DNA from: Methanosarcinales archaeon
GTDB taxonomy: Archaea; Halobacteriota; Methanosarcinia; Methanosarcinales; Methanocomedenaceae
Reading direction: 5' to 3'
DNA: 9,431 bases
Assembly (NCBI GenBank): GCA_030666885.1
Contig: DAOUWY010000051.1
Location: forward strand, 1 to 9,431
Positions 1 to 5,303 of the stretch are shown here, one piece after another; the stretch's first letter is position 1, and the number at the start of each line of letters is the position of its first letter. Both the position numbers and the translations under genes were made by a program. The notes beneath the pieces are model-generated. The model saw only the letters and a list, made by a program, of their open reading frames with translations, made no database searches and was not told the origin of the DNA.

Positions 1-120
1 AATAAAGAAGTATTCAACCTCTATGAGATAGACGGCGATGACGTTGATCAAGTATTAAGAGAACAGGGCACACCAGCAGGATATTTTCCAGTGGTAAAAT
101 GGTTCGAACTTATTTCCTGA
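1..120 (+). CDS. C-terminal end of an unidentified protein (5' partial)
   Basis: Reading frame 1 is open from the first base to TGA at 118-120 and gives 39 residues ending in GYFPVVKWFELIS. The fragment is acidic in its first half (YEIDGDDVDQ) and looks like a genuine protein tail rather than random sequence. It is too short to identify. The pattern of an LYE-type segment followed by a DDVDQVL helix is loosely like the tail of Eco57I/PglX-type DNA methylases, but this is a weak resemblance, not an assignment. The stop codon lies right against the IS-like repeats that begin at 121, so the gene may end in, or have been trimmed by, that element. The start lies outside the window. Confidence 0.5.
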   Translation, partial: NKEVFNLYEIDGDDVDQVLREQGTPAGYFPVVKWFELIS

Positions 121-275
121 AAATTCCCACCCAAAATTGACCCACTTTTCCCACTAATTCTGACCCACCCTCGATATGTGTCAATGGCGGTTTAAAATTC
201 CACTTCTCTTTTAGATGGACGGCAGGCTTGTTTAAGTGGATGTTGCTTTTCGACTTTTAGTGCAAAAAAGTTAGT
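121..275. mobile_element. Remnant of an IS21-type insertion sequence end
   Basis: Short related blocks are repeated here: CCCACCCAAAATTGACCCAC (128-145 region), TTGACCCAC at 137-145, CCCACTAATT near 151 and CTGACCCACC at 160-169. A further CCCACTAAC is present on the minus strand next to 270. Multiple GTGGGTCAATTTT-like repeats close to the tip are characteristic of IS21-family termini (family knowledge). No transposase coding is left, so this would be an internally deleted or eroded copy. The inner boundary coincides with the point where the AbiEii toxin sequence stops making sense (after NSLYQ, near 275). The family assignment is by pattern only; target-site duplications were not found. Confidence 0.45.
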
Positions 276-386
276 GGGTTGATACAAACTGTTCAGTATC
301 CAGCCGATACAGTAGTCTTTTTCTATTGTGGTTACCGGAACTCTATGTTCTCTTGCAGTTTCCCTTATTTCGTTTGCACGGATCAT
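192..386 (-). pseudogene. abiEii: Truncated AbiEii toxin (N-terminal fragment)
   Basis: The first 37 residues (MIRANEIRETAREHR..TIEKDYCIGWILNSLYQ) match the typical N-terminus of AbiEii/AbiGii nucleotidyltransferase toxins, especially the IEKDY..GW signature. Family members are usually 200-300 residues. Here the reading frame leaves homology after LYQ and continues for 27 residues into IS-like sequence before a stop. The nucleotidyltransferase GS and acidic motifs are all missing, so the product cannot be an active toxin. Its ATG (384-386) overlaps the abiEi stop (383-385, ATGA arrangement), the normal translationally coupled operon order. The loss is best explained by insertion or deletion involving the element at 121-275. 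Confidence 0.8.
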
Positions 387-1153
387 TCTAATGTACCAAT
401 TATTTTCTCATCTACATTTTCAATTATTTTCCATGTCCTGTTTGATGTTCCTTTTCTGTGAATTGACGGGTCAAGCAGGGGATAGCCTTTGGCCAGATAG
501 TCCCGCGGAACCTTTACAGGTATCCCTAGTTTATCACAAAGACTGCCGAGTCTTTTCAGGATTGCAGAATTTTCCATTTTTATTGCATATTCAATGACTT
601 TGTCCAGGTCTATTTCATCTTCATTTTGCAGTGCTTTTGCAACTTCCACGATCCCGCCGCAATATTGGGGCTTGTCAAGGCAGTCCGCTATAGTTTTTTC
701 AGGGTCTGTTATCCAGACTTCTGCATCATCGATCCATATTTTCTGCAAGGCGAAGAACTTTTTTTCAGTTATCCTGACAATCCGGTACCTGACGCCAAAT
801 ATCTCTATTTTTGGTTCTTTTTTTCTTGATGTGGTCTGGATAAAGACTGTGTTTGGTATCTGTTCGGTGAACCCGTGGTAGTTGAGGGCACTCCAGTAGG
901 CAATTACCGCATTTTTTACGATCTCATATCCGATCACGAATTCGTTTATAGTGTATCTGCCTTTTTTTGTACCCAAGGGGATGATAAGGTATTTGCCCTT
1001 TTCTATCCGCTCGACCCACCCTTGTTTTCCCATGCGGTACAGCAGGACTTTCAGGCTGCCCGTGCTAAGGTTGCTGATTTTTTGCGCTTCGTTAAAGCTG
1101 AAGGTGCTGCCCTTTCTTGCAAGTTTGTTCAGCAGTTGAAATTTTTCTGACAT
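383..1153 (-). CDS. abiEi: AbiEi family type IV TA antitoxin / autorepressor
   Basis: This 256-residue protein has the AbiEi architecture. An N-terminal winged helix-turn-helix covers about residues 1-66 (FSFNEAQKIS..STGSLKVLLYRMGKQGWVERIEKGKY). The C-terminal antitoxin domain carries the family signatures AYWSALNYHGFTEQIP (85-100) and DPEKTIADCLDKPQYCGG (150-167). In characterised AbiE systems the protein represses its own promoter by binding inverted repeats and counteracts the AbiEii nucleotidyltransferase without direct contact (family knowledge). It is complete, but the partner toxin just downstream is truncated, so it is probably an orphan antitoxin or regulator. The chosen ATG is the only good start. 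A TATA-like box lies about 25 bp upstream and there is no ribosome binding site, so the mRNA is probably leaderless. Confidence 0.88.
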   Translation of the reverse strand: MSEKFQLLNKLARKGSTFSFNEAQKISNLSTGSLKVLLYRMGKQGWVERIEKGKYLIIPLGTKKGRYTINEFVIGYEIVKNAVIAYWSALNYHGFTEQIPNTVFIQTTSRKKEPKIEIFGVRYRIVRITEKKFFALQKIWIDDAEVWITDPEKTIADCLDKPQYCGGIVEVAKALQNEDEIDLDKVIEYAIKMENSAILKRLGSLCDKLGIPVKVPRDYLAKGYPLLDPSIHRKGTSNRTWKIIENVDEKIIGTLE

Positions 1154-1155
1154 TT

Positions 1156-1181
1156 ATAACCACTATAGTTATCATATATGT
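1156..1181 (-). promoter_or_regulatory. abiEi promoter with candidate operator palindrome
   Basis: On the minus strand a TATA-like CATATATGATAA (1170-1181) lies about 25 bp before the abiEi ATG, which places transcription start at or next to the ATG. Between the two is an imperfect palindrome, ATAACCACTATAGTTAT on the plus strand (1156-1172), with arms ATAAC and GTTAT. AbiEi proteins autoregulate through inverted repeats in this position, so this is a plausible operator. Binding itself is inference. Confidence 0.5.
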
Positions 1182-1224
1182 TAATTTTGGTGCATATTAT
1201 TATTTCAGCAGGTACCACTGGCCC

Positions 1225-1266
1225 TTACCACCTCTTTACAGCCCCGAATCCCCTGAATACTGATAT
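1225..1266 (-). pseudogene. C-terminal scrap of a second Cas6-like gene
   Basis: The minus strand encodes ISVFRGFGAVKRW followed by TAA. Its core SVFRGFGAV matches SVSRGFGAV, the glycine-rich loop of the Cas6 encoded at 5444-6130, and the codons are nearly the same (AGG-GGA/G-TTC-GGG-GCT shared). Only 13 codons survive. The homology ends at about 1260, exactly where the leader of the A/B/PIN module (copy 1) begins. It is a relic of a paralogous Cas6 that lost everything except its C-terminus. The match is short, so confidence is moderate. Confidence 0.5.
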
Positions 1267-1279
1267 CAGTGGAAATAAT

Positions 1280-1381
1280 ATGATAGAAGATACCTATTCA
1301 GTAGTCTGGAAACTTGAAACTCAACTGATTATAAAACCAAGAATTATTCTTCAGGAAGAATCAGGGGAAAAAAATCAATGA
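1280..1381 (+). CDS. Small ORF A of the A/B/PIN module, copy 1 (frameshifted)
   Basis: This 33-residue ORF begins MIEDTYSVVWKLETQ and is one of three near-identical copies in the window (others at 4640 and 9221). I chose this ATG because it is the first Met shared by all copies; the longer upstream reading is not conserved. Relative to the other copies there is one extra base in an A-run near 1370, so the frame stops early at EKNQ-TGA (1379-1381), whereas copies 2 and 3 continue to REYL. The family is not recognised. The position before a small ORF and a PIN gene suggests an antitoxin or part of one (inference). Its stop overlaps the ORF B start as ATGA. Confidence 0.4.
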   Translation: MIEDTYSVVWKLETQLIIKPRIILQEESGEKNQ

Positions 1382-1545
1382 ACAAAGAAGAGAATACTTC
1401 GTGCATGGTTAAAGTTGTCGGCAGGGATGAAAAAAACAGGCAGATTTTAGAATTTTTTGATAATGAGGCCAAATGTGGGAGTGTGCTTTTCGTCCTGGCA
1501 GGCCAAGAGGAAATAGTCATACGGAAAAAAAATCCCGTGTATTGA
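1378..1545 (+). CDS. Small ORF B of the A/B/PIN module, copy 1
   Basis: A 55-residue ORF starts with an ATG overlapping the stop of ORF A (ATGA) and contains GRDEKNRQILEFF and LAGQEEIVIR. The same segment recurs at 4775-4900 and from 9318, so it is a real conserved coding unit; VKVVGRDEKNR followed by EEIVIR reads like a short beta-rich antitoxin. The last residues (KKNPVY) come from sequence after a deletion that removed most of the following PIN gene; copy 2 ends in RTKKSE instead. The function is unknown and antitoxin is inferred only from position. Confidence 0.45.
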   Translation: MNKEENTSCMVKVVGRDEKNRQILEFFDNEAKCGSVLFVLAGQEEIVIRKKNPVY

Positions 1546-1636
1546 AGAAATTTATATTCTGGATGAACATTTTGATTTATTAAAAAACAGCAGGCGGGTT
1601 TTTAGAAGCATCGGATGCAGGCCAGCAGACCCTTGA
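1541..1636 (+). pseudogene. PIN-domain toxin remnant (C-terminus only), copy 1
   Basis: In the frame starting at 1541 the DNA encodes IEEIYILDEHFDLL, which matches the last residues IEEIYSLDEHFDLF of the PIN protein at 4914-5303. It then runs into unrelated sequence and stops at 1634-1636. Comparison with copy 2 shows that about 350 bp, meaning almost the whole PIN domain with its first acidic residues, was deleted between the end of ORF B and this point. It cannot encode a functional nuclease. Confidence 0.65.
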
Positions 1637-1762
1637 CCAGTGGTTCTGATACATTGCAGGAAAAGTGGTCTGTTGTATTGCCTTTTTTTAACGTTTAGGT
1701 AAGTATAAACACACAATTCTATCTCGCGGTTGAAATTCAATTATAAAATTGATGTTCTTGAT
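1637..1762. other. Intergenic, no clear feature; weak hairpin at 1737-1752
   Basis: No coding signal was seen. A T-run lies near 1683-1689. A 6-bp hairpin TCAATT-ATAA-AATTGA at 1737-1752 lies just past the end of the minus-strand DUF5615 gene and could help end its transcript, but it is A/T only and weak. Confidence 0.3.
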
Positions 1763-2116
1763 TCACGTCTTTCCCGTTATTCTTACAGTAGTTTCTGTAA
1801 CAACAATGAAATGTCCAGGGAGGGAGCTTTCATATTTTTCAAGCAATTGCTTTAGTACAGCTATTTTGTTTGCAGCTCTTTCATCTTCAAGACGCAAAAG
1901 TATCACACCTTTATGCTGTTTTTTCTCCCGAAAAACAAGCTCATCAAAGTCTTTGTCGTTTGTGATCAGTATCCGGTTTTGCTGACTGGCTTTCTTGATT
2001 ACCTCTTTATCATCCGCGCCCCTGATCTCATCATATACCAATATCACATCATGATTTTGCAGGCGCAGCCACTGTGCAACCGCAGGCCCTGTGCATTCAT
2101 CCACAAGGAGCCGCAT
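1763..2116 (-). CDS. DUF5615 PIN-like toxin (VapC45-type)
   Basis: This 117-residue protein has the DUF5615/Mut7-C-like PIN fold signatures: LLVDECTGPAVAQWLR at the N-terminus (Asp6, Glu7), a GADDKEV segment (Asp35/36) and LITNDKDFDELVF (Asp54, Asp56, Asp58). These acidic residues would form the metal-binding nuclease site. Family members are presumed RNA-cleaving toxins paired with DUF433 antitoxins, and a DUF433 gene lies directly upstream. The ATG follows the antitoxin stop codon with no gap (TAG at 2117-2119, ATG at 2114-2116), so the two are translationally coupled. Length and motifs look complete and the module appears functional. Confidence 0.85.
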   Translation of the reverse strand: MRLLVDECTGPAVAQWLRLQNHDVILVYDEIRGADDKEVIKKASQQNRILITNDKDFDELVFREKKQHKGVILLRLEDERAANKIAVLKQLLEKYESSLPGHFIVVTETTVRITGKT

Positions 2117-2365
2117 CTAACAGGCCTCTGCAGTCAAAGGCATAAATGTGGTGTTTTCAAGGGATTCTGTTGCAAATAGCAAACATGCTTTAATGTCTTC
2201 CCTGGTTAATCCTTTGTATTCTTCAAGGATTTCCTCCACTGAAGCGCCATGTGCTAACAATCCCAGGATATACTGCACCGTAAGTCTTGTTCCCCTGATC
2301 ACAGGTTTTCCAGTCATAACATTGGGGTCAAGAATGATGCGTTCAAGCAATTTTTCCGCTTTCAT
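2117..2365 (-). CDS. DUF433 antitoxin
   Basis: This 82-residue protein carries the DUF433 signature PNVMTGKPVIRGTRLTV (about residues 14-30), followed by a helix-rich segment (ILGLLAHGASVEEILEEY, LTREDIKACLLFA). DUF433 proteins are small helix-turn-helix proteins that act as antitoxins and probable autoregulators for DUF5615 PIN-like toxins (family knowledge). The gene is first in a two-gene minus-strand operon. The start is supported by an AAGGTG ribosome binding site at 2373-2378, 7 bases before the ATG. Confidence 0.87.
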   Translation of the reverse strand: MKAEKLLERIILDPNVMTGKPVIRGTRLTVQYILGLLAHGASVEEILEEYKGLTREDIKACLLFATESLENTTFMPLTAEAC

Positions 2366-2372
2366 AGTTTTT

Positions 2373-2411
2373 CACCTTATCTATTGTTTTCTCTTTGGTC
2401 ATATAAAAACC
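2373..2411 (-). promoter_or_regulatory. Promoter and RBS of the DUF433/DUF5615 operon
   Basis: On the minus strand GGTTTTTATATG (2400-2411) fits an archaeal TATA box lying roughly 40 bp before the ATG at 2363-2365. That predicts a transcription start near 2375-2380 and a short leader containing the AAGGTG ribosome binding site (2373-2378). Confidence 0.5.
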
Positions 2412-2522
2412 ATTGATTGTCTTTGATAAAGTAATTGGAAATCTCCCATCTTGATAATTCACCACAATGCACGCAAAGATCGATTTGTGTGTAAGTTCGA
2501 CATCCTAAAAATTATTCCAATC

Positions 2523-2589
2523 CTTTCGTTAGTTCAAGGACCAAATGATATAAACTATGAATGCAGAACTGATATCAGTGGAAATAATA
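2523..2589 (+). promoter_or_regulatory. Stranded leader/promoter of the A/B/PIN module (copy 0)
   Basis: The block containing AGTTCAAGGACCAAATGATA (2531-2550) followed by TAAACTATGAATGCAGAACT is the same leader found before ORF A at 4560-4640 and 9140-9221. Its end, CTGATATCAGTGGAAATAAT (2569-2588), is identical to the sequence just before copy 1 ORF A. ORF A does not follow; instead the sequence runs GTGAATAAATGATGAACCAA, where ATGAACCAAGAA resembles the ORF B start ATGAACAAAGAA. A TATA-like GATATAAAC lies at 2547-2555. With the module deleted, this promoter now lies upstream of the deoxyribosyltransferase gene and may drive it. The rest of the gap (2430-2522 and 2590-2669) shows nothing clear apart from a weak TATA-like GATATACC near 2618. 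Confidence 0.6.
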
Positions 2590-2669
2590 GTGAATAAATG
2601 ATGAACCAAGAAATGTAGATATACCATAGATGAGTGCGAAAAAACAGTTATATTGGAAGAGGATTAATT

Positions 2670-3098
2670 ATGAAAATATTTATTGCAGGGCCGCTTTTTT
2701 GTGATGCAGAACTTGAATACAATGAAAAGCTTGATAAATTCCTGTCAGACCTTGGTTTTAACACGTTTCTTCCCCAGAGGGATGGGTACAAACTGGTAGA
2801 GCTTGAGAAGAAGGTCGGCAGGTCTGAAGCTTTAGGGATTATTTTTGAAAAGGATGTGCAGGAGATAAAGGACTGTGATGTGGTGATGTTTAATATGGAC
2901 GGCAGGATTCCAGATGAGGGGGCGTGTGTTGAGATTGGGATTGGGTATGCTCTCGGAAAGGAGTGTATTGGGTTGAAGACTGATGCGAGGGGTGCGTTTG
3001 ACGGTGGTGACAATCCGATGGTGCTGGGGGCGCTGAAGTTTCGGGTGGCTGGAAGTTTGGAGGAGGTTGGGAAGATGCTGGTGGGGGAATGGGATTGA
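2670..3098 (+). CDS. Nucleoside 2-deoxyribosyltransferase-like protein
   Basis: This 142-residue protein has the features of the Nuc_deoxyrib_tr fold. FIAGPLF (4-10) is the N-terminal strand and nucleotide loop, and Asp62/Asp70 lie in the KDVQEIKDCDVVMF segment. PDEGACVEIGIGYALGK (81-97) includes Glu88 as the likely catalytic nucleophile, and DNPMVLGAL (114-122) follows. Family members transfer deoxyribose between bases or hydrolyse deoxynucleosides or deoxynucleotides. The native substrate here is unknown, and a DNPH1-like hydrolase is equally possible. I start at the ATG before KIFIAGPLF, because GGAAGAGG (2655-2662) is a good ribosome binding site and the upstream 12-residue extension is not family-like. 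From about 2895 onward the coding strand becomes strongly G-rich and C-poor, unlike the 5' half, and that point is also where the second copy at 7476 begins. Confidence 0.8.
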   Translation: MKIFIAGPLFCDAELEYNEKLDKFLSDLGFNTFLPQRDGYKLVELEKKVGRSEALGIIFEKDVQEIKDCDVVMFNMDGRIPDEGACVEIGIGYALGKECIGLKTDARGAFDGGDNPMVLGALKFRVAGSLEEVGKMLVGEWD

Positions 3099-3201
3099 GA
3101 CTATGGGAAATGGAATGGTAATAATGAAATGTAGAGCCGTGGTTTGAATAGACTCTTACTATTAAATGAGTAGTCAAAAAAATGGAATTCGAGATATTCG
3201 A

Positions 3202-3217
3202 TCACGGGAGAACGTGA
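3202..3217 (+). promoter_or_regulatory. Leader hairpin upstream of SEC-C gene (unit 1)
   Basis: TCACG (3202-3206), a six-base loop GGAGAA, then CGTGA (3213-3217) form a 5-bp stem about 25 bases before the SEC-C ATG. In unit 2 the outer pair T-A is replaced by C-G with the rest of the stem unchanged, so pairing is preserved. It could be an mRNA leader hairpin or an operator. The ribosome binding site AAGGTGA (3232-3238) lies between it and the ATG. Confidence 0.5.
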
Positions 3218-3242
3218 ATAATCCTATTGTTAAGGTGAATAT

Positions 3243-4187
3243 ATGATAAAAATTGAAAAATACAAAGAAACTGTACATGTCCGCAGTTATCATCCTGATG
3301 TGGATGTGGAAGATGTGGTTGAAGTAAAAAATCTTCCTTTAGTTAGATTTTCTTCTCATGAACGTCCTTTTTTTATGTTTGAGAACCATTGCCAGAATCC
3401 TGACTGTGATTGCAACGAAACCGTTCTCGCTTTTAACGAAATAGATGAGACCGGAGCCCAAATTGCGAATCCAATATCATTTGATATCATTCTGGACCAT
3501 TTTACGTGGCAGGAGAATAGAAAAAGAAAACGGCCAAAAAAAGTTCAATCTCTCATTGATGAGTTCGTTAGCGATCTATCTGATGAAATGAAAAGCGAAT
3601 TTAAGGAAAATTATAGCAATGCGAAGGCAGAGTCACGTAATATAGCAAAGTCCGAGATGTCTATCGATGATGTTTATTCTGGGGATATGGTGTCGTACGC
3701 TGCTGTTTTTAATGATAATGGAAGTATAATGTCCGGGGGAACTGGAGTTAGTTTCATTGTCGAATACGAAGAGCTAGAATTATATGTCGATGACCAATAT
3801 TGCATTAATCCCAAGTGTGATTGTAATGCGGTTCGCCTTGTCTTTCTAAAGATAAATGAAGAAACCAGAATTGTTAATATCCTGTTTTCCTTTAGTGTAC
3901 CTTTTCAGGGTGAGATCGAAATTGATGATAATATTACCAGATATACAAAAGAAGAGATAAAAAAGATATATGATCACTGGCTGAAGTCTGATCCGGAGAT
4001 CATAGACATCTTAGAAACTCGATACACGATGATGAAAGAGGTTGGTAAGGGCTTAATTGCAAAGCATCTCTCTAAGAAGTCGCATAAGCACACTGCGGGT
4101 GTTGGGCAAAAAAAGATCGGTCGCAATGATCCATGTCCATGCGGCAGCGGGAAAAAATACAAGAAATGCTGCGGTAAACCAAAATGA
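3243..4187 (+). CDS. SEC-C zinc-motif protein with two internal C-x4-C-x-C domains (copy 1)
   Basis: This 314-residue protein ends in a canonical SEC-C motif, GRNDPCPCGSGKKYKKCCG (293-311), with Cys298, Cys300, Cys309 and Cys310 as zinc ligands. SEC-C motifs occur at the ends of SecA, MecA-like and many uncharacterised proteins and mediate protein or nucleic-acid contacts (family knowledge). The rest is not a family I recognise. It contains an internal repeat: HCQNPDCDCNETVLAF (Cys50, 55, 57) and YCINPKCDCNAVRLVF (Cys187, 192, 194), spaced 137 residues apart, each followed by a beta-rich stretch, so two further metal-binding knuckles are likely. There is no signal peptide or membrane segment, so it is cytoplasmic. 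The start is supported by AAGGTGA 4 bases upstream of ATG. It follows the transferase by 144 bp in the same direction. A second intact copy lies at 7824. Confidence 0.85.
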   Translation: MIKIEKYKETVHVRSYHPDVDVEDVVEVKNLPLVRFSSHERPFFMFENHCQNPDCDCNETVLAFNEIDETGAQIANPISFDIILDHFTWQENRKRKRPKKVQSLIDEFVSDLSDEMKSEFKENYSNAKAESRNIAKSEMSIDDVYSGDMVSYAAVFNDNGSIMSGGTGVSFIVEYEELELYVDDQYCINPKCDCNAVRLVFLKINEETRIVNILFSFSVPFQGEIEIDDNITRYTKEEIKKIYDHWLKSDPEIIDILETRYTMMKEVGKGLIAKHLSKKSHKHTAGVGQKKIGRNDPCPCGSGKKYKKCCGKPK

Positions 4188-4343
4188 GCCTGAAATAATC
4201 ACATCTGCCACATACATCTACCTGATCTTTACAGATTAAAAGAAAATAGCTGTGCTACGGCGGTGGGTTCAGTTTCAGCGAACAAGGCAAAGGGGATGCA
4301 GGTGGTTTAACGAGTTCCAGAAAAAAAGCGGTACTACCATTAA

Positions 4344-4355
4344 GCCGCAGGCGGC
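4344..4355 (+). other. Hairpin GCCGC-AG-GCGGC
   Basis: A perfect 5-bp GC stem with a two-base apparent loop; the true loop is probably larger by opening the last pair. The equivalent in unit 2 (8925-8936) is GCTGC-AT-GCGGC, which retains four Watson-Crick pairs and one G-T wobble. Confidence 0.4.
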
Positions 4356-4484
4356 GCCGTGCTCTATCACCGTCCGGAATGTGCATTGAGATTTCAATCG
4401 ATTGCGTCTTTGAGTTTGCCTACATTATTCAGGAAGTGGTAATTGCGTATCTTGCGACTGCGGGTGAGTAAAAGCAGCAAAATG

Positions 4485-4498
4485 CGCCGCCTTCGGCG
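4485..4498 (+). other. Hairpin CGCCG-CCTT-CGGCG
   Basis: A perfect 5-bp stem with a four-base loop. In unit 2 (9066-9079) it is CGCCG-ACTT-CGGTG: the loop and one stem base changed, the latter to a G-T wobble, so the stem still forms. Confidence 0.4.
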
Positions 4499-4597
4499 TG
4501 GTTGTTGCCCAGGTTCTGGCTGTTTGGACCGTGCATAGATATTTTACTAAACCCCCAAATGACCGATAGGTTCTTTTCATTAGTTCAAGGACCAAAT

Positions 4598-4606
4598 GAT
4601 ATAAAC
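4598..4606 (+). promoter_or_regulatory. TATA-like box of A/B/PIN module, copy 2
   Basis: GATATAAAC lies about 35 bp before the ORF A ATG (4640) inside a leader that is conserved in copy 0 (2547-2555) and copy 3 (9179-9187). Conservation in three places supports it being the module promoter. Confidence 0.5.
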
Positions 4607-4639
4607 TATGAATACAGAACTGATATAGTGCATAATAAT

Positions 4640-4771
4640 ATGATCGAAGATACCCATTCAGTAGTCTGGAAACTTGAAACTCAACTGATTATTAAACCAA
4701 AAATTATTATTCAGGAAGAATCAGGAGAAAAGATCAATGAACAAAGAAGAGAATACCTCGTGCAGGGTTAA
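4640..4771 (+). CDS. Small ORF A of the A/B/PIN module, copy 2
   Basis: A 43-residue ORF starts MIEDTHSVVWKLETQ and ends REYLVQG. The Met is chosen because it is common to all three copies and follows a conserved leader with a TATA-like box. No known domain is recognised. In this copy the TAA stop (4769-4771) is followed in the same frame by the ORF B sequence (VVGRDDKNRP), so A and B read as one protein split by a stop. This fits an ancestral fused antitoxin of about 85 residues, or two overlapping genes altered by a one-base deletion near 4771. Confidence 0.4.
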   Translation: MIEDTHSVVWKLETQLIIKPKIIIQEESGEKINEQRREYLVQG

Positions 4772-4774
4772 GTA

Positions 4775-4900
4775 GTGGGTAGGGATGACAAAAACAGGCC
4801 GATTTTAGAATTTTTTGGCGATGAGGCCGAATGTGGGAGTGTGCTTTCTGTCCTGGCAGGCAAAGAGGAAATAGTCATACGAACAAAAAAGTCTGAATAG
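4775..4900 (+). pseudogene. ORF B of the A/B/PIN module, copy 2 (start lost)
   Basis: The frame from GTG at 4775 encodes VGRDDKNRPILEFFGDEAEC..GSVLSVLAGKEEIVIRTKKSE, 41 residues ending TAG at 4898-4900. It is homologous to ORF B of copies 1 and 3. In those copies translation begins at ATGAACAAAGAA. Here the equivalent ATG (4737) leads to TAG after 12 codons because one base is missing near 4771. There is no ribosome binding site before the GTG. It is likely not made unless ribosomes reinitiate after ORF A. The PIN gene follows 13 bp later. Confidence 0.5.
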
Positions 4901-4913
4901 ATTTATAAATTTC

Positions 4914-5303
4914 ATGATATACCTTGACACATCTTTTCTTCATTCACTTATCATGAAAGACCAGATGTACCTATTTTGCCAGATCATATGGGATGATACA
5001 CTGTCGCAAAGGTTGACGGTTGCCGTTAGTATGCTGACAATATGTGAAACCCTTAGCCAGATCGAGAACAGGGAGCGAATCTCTAAGATTGAAGTGATTG
5101 ATCGCATAAACTCTGTTCTCAAGGTTCAAAAATGTAGATTCATTTGTTCTGATTCGGTTAATGTCTTTAAAGAGGCTGTTCCTTTATGGTAAAAGTACGG
5201 CAATGTGGATTTCTTTGACATTCTGCATTATCTGACAATGAAATGCCAAGGTATCGAGGAAATTTATTCCCTTGATGAACATTTTGATTTATTTATAAAT
5301 TAA
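4914..5303 (+). pseudogene. PIN-domain toxin (VapC-like) with in-frame TAA
   Basis: Read through one stop, this is a 129-codon PIN protein with the expected acidic residues: Asp5 in MIYLDTSFL, Glu45 in LTICETLSQ, Asp99/Asp102 in NVDFFDILHYLTM, and Asp121/Asp125 in YSLDEHFD. PIN toxins are metal-dependent ribonucleases (family knowledge). Codon 93 (5190-5192) is TAA, between LW and KYGNVDFFD; a single substitution from AAA or GAA would explain it. The truncated 92-residue product lacks the last two acidic positions and should be inactive. The final stop (5301-5303) overlaps the left arm of the inverted-repeat element, so the natural C-terminus may also be shortened. A nonsense mutation is the simplest reading; a sequencing error cannot be excluded. 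Confidence 0.75.

Larger units (their letters stand above)
4188..4597 (+). ncRNA. GC-richer conserved non-coding block, possible structured RNA (unit 1)
   Basis: No convincing gene lies between SEC-C and ORF A. From about 4255 to 4545 the DNA is visibly richer in G and C than its surroundings and is conserved in unit 2 (8836-9126) at about 90% by eye, without net insertions. Two hairpins stand out: GCCGC-AG-GCGGC (4344-4355) and CGCCG-CCTT-CGGCG (4485-4498). In unit 2 both keep pairing through G-T wobbles. Short frames through the block are open in one copy and stopped in the other and are rich in non-synonymous changes, so it does not look coding. An untranslated RNA, a long 3' UTR or a decayed gene are all possible. 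Confidence 0.3.
2895..4849. repeat. Direct duplication, unit 1
   Basis: This segment recurs at 7476-9431. The offset is 4581 at ATGGACGG (2895/7476), at the SEC-C start (3243/7824) and at ORF A (4640/9221), so there is no net insertion or deletion for over 1.7 kb. It shifts by one base after a deletion in unit 1 near 4771. Unit 1 includes the 3' half of the transferase, the SEC-C gene, the GC-rich block and the start of the A/B/PIN module. Confidence 0.9.

Noticed and set aside
2634..2669. Upstream ATG giving the transferase 12 extra residues
   Set aside because: The downstream ATG has a good RBS (2655-2662) and places the FIAGPLF strand at the N-terminus as is usual for the family.
2890..3177. 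Minus-strand proline/serine/histidine-rich frame, also open at 7417-7758
   Set aside because: Mirror of the G-rich transferase coding strand; low-complexity composition, no start signals, and conserved only because the sense strand is duplicated.
4386..4400. GAGATTTCAATCG resembles the end of some CRISPR repeats
   Set aside because: It occurs only once per duplicated unit (4389 and 8970), with no periodic array or spacers around it.
4255..4545. Possible tRNA or known riboswitch in the GC-rich block
   Set aside because: No cloverleaf or acceptor/T-arm pattern, and no consensus of a riboswitch class that I recognise.
4502..4639. N-terminal extension of ORF A starting at 4502
   Set aside because: The extension crosses the conserved TATA-like leader and is not shared by copy 1; the Met at 4640 is common to all copies.
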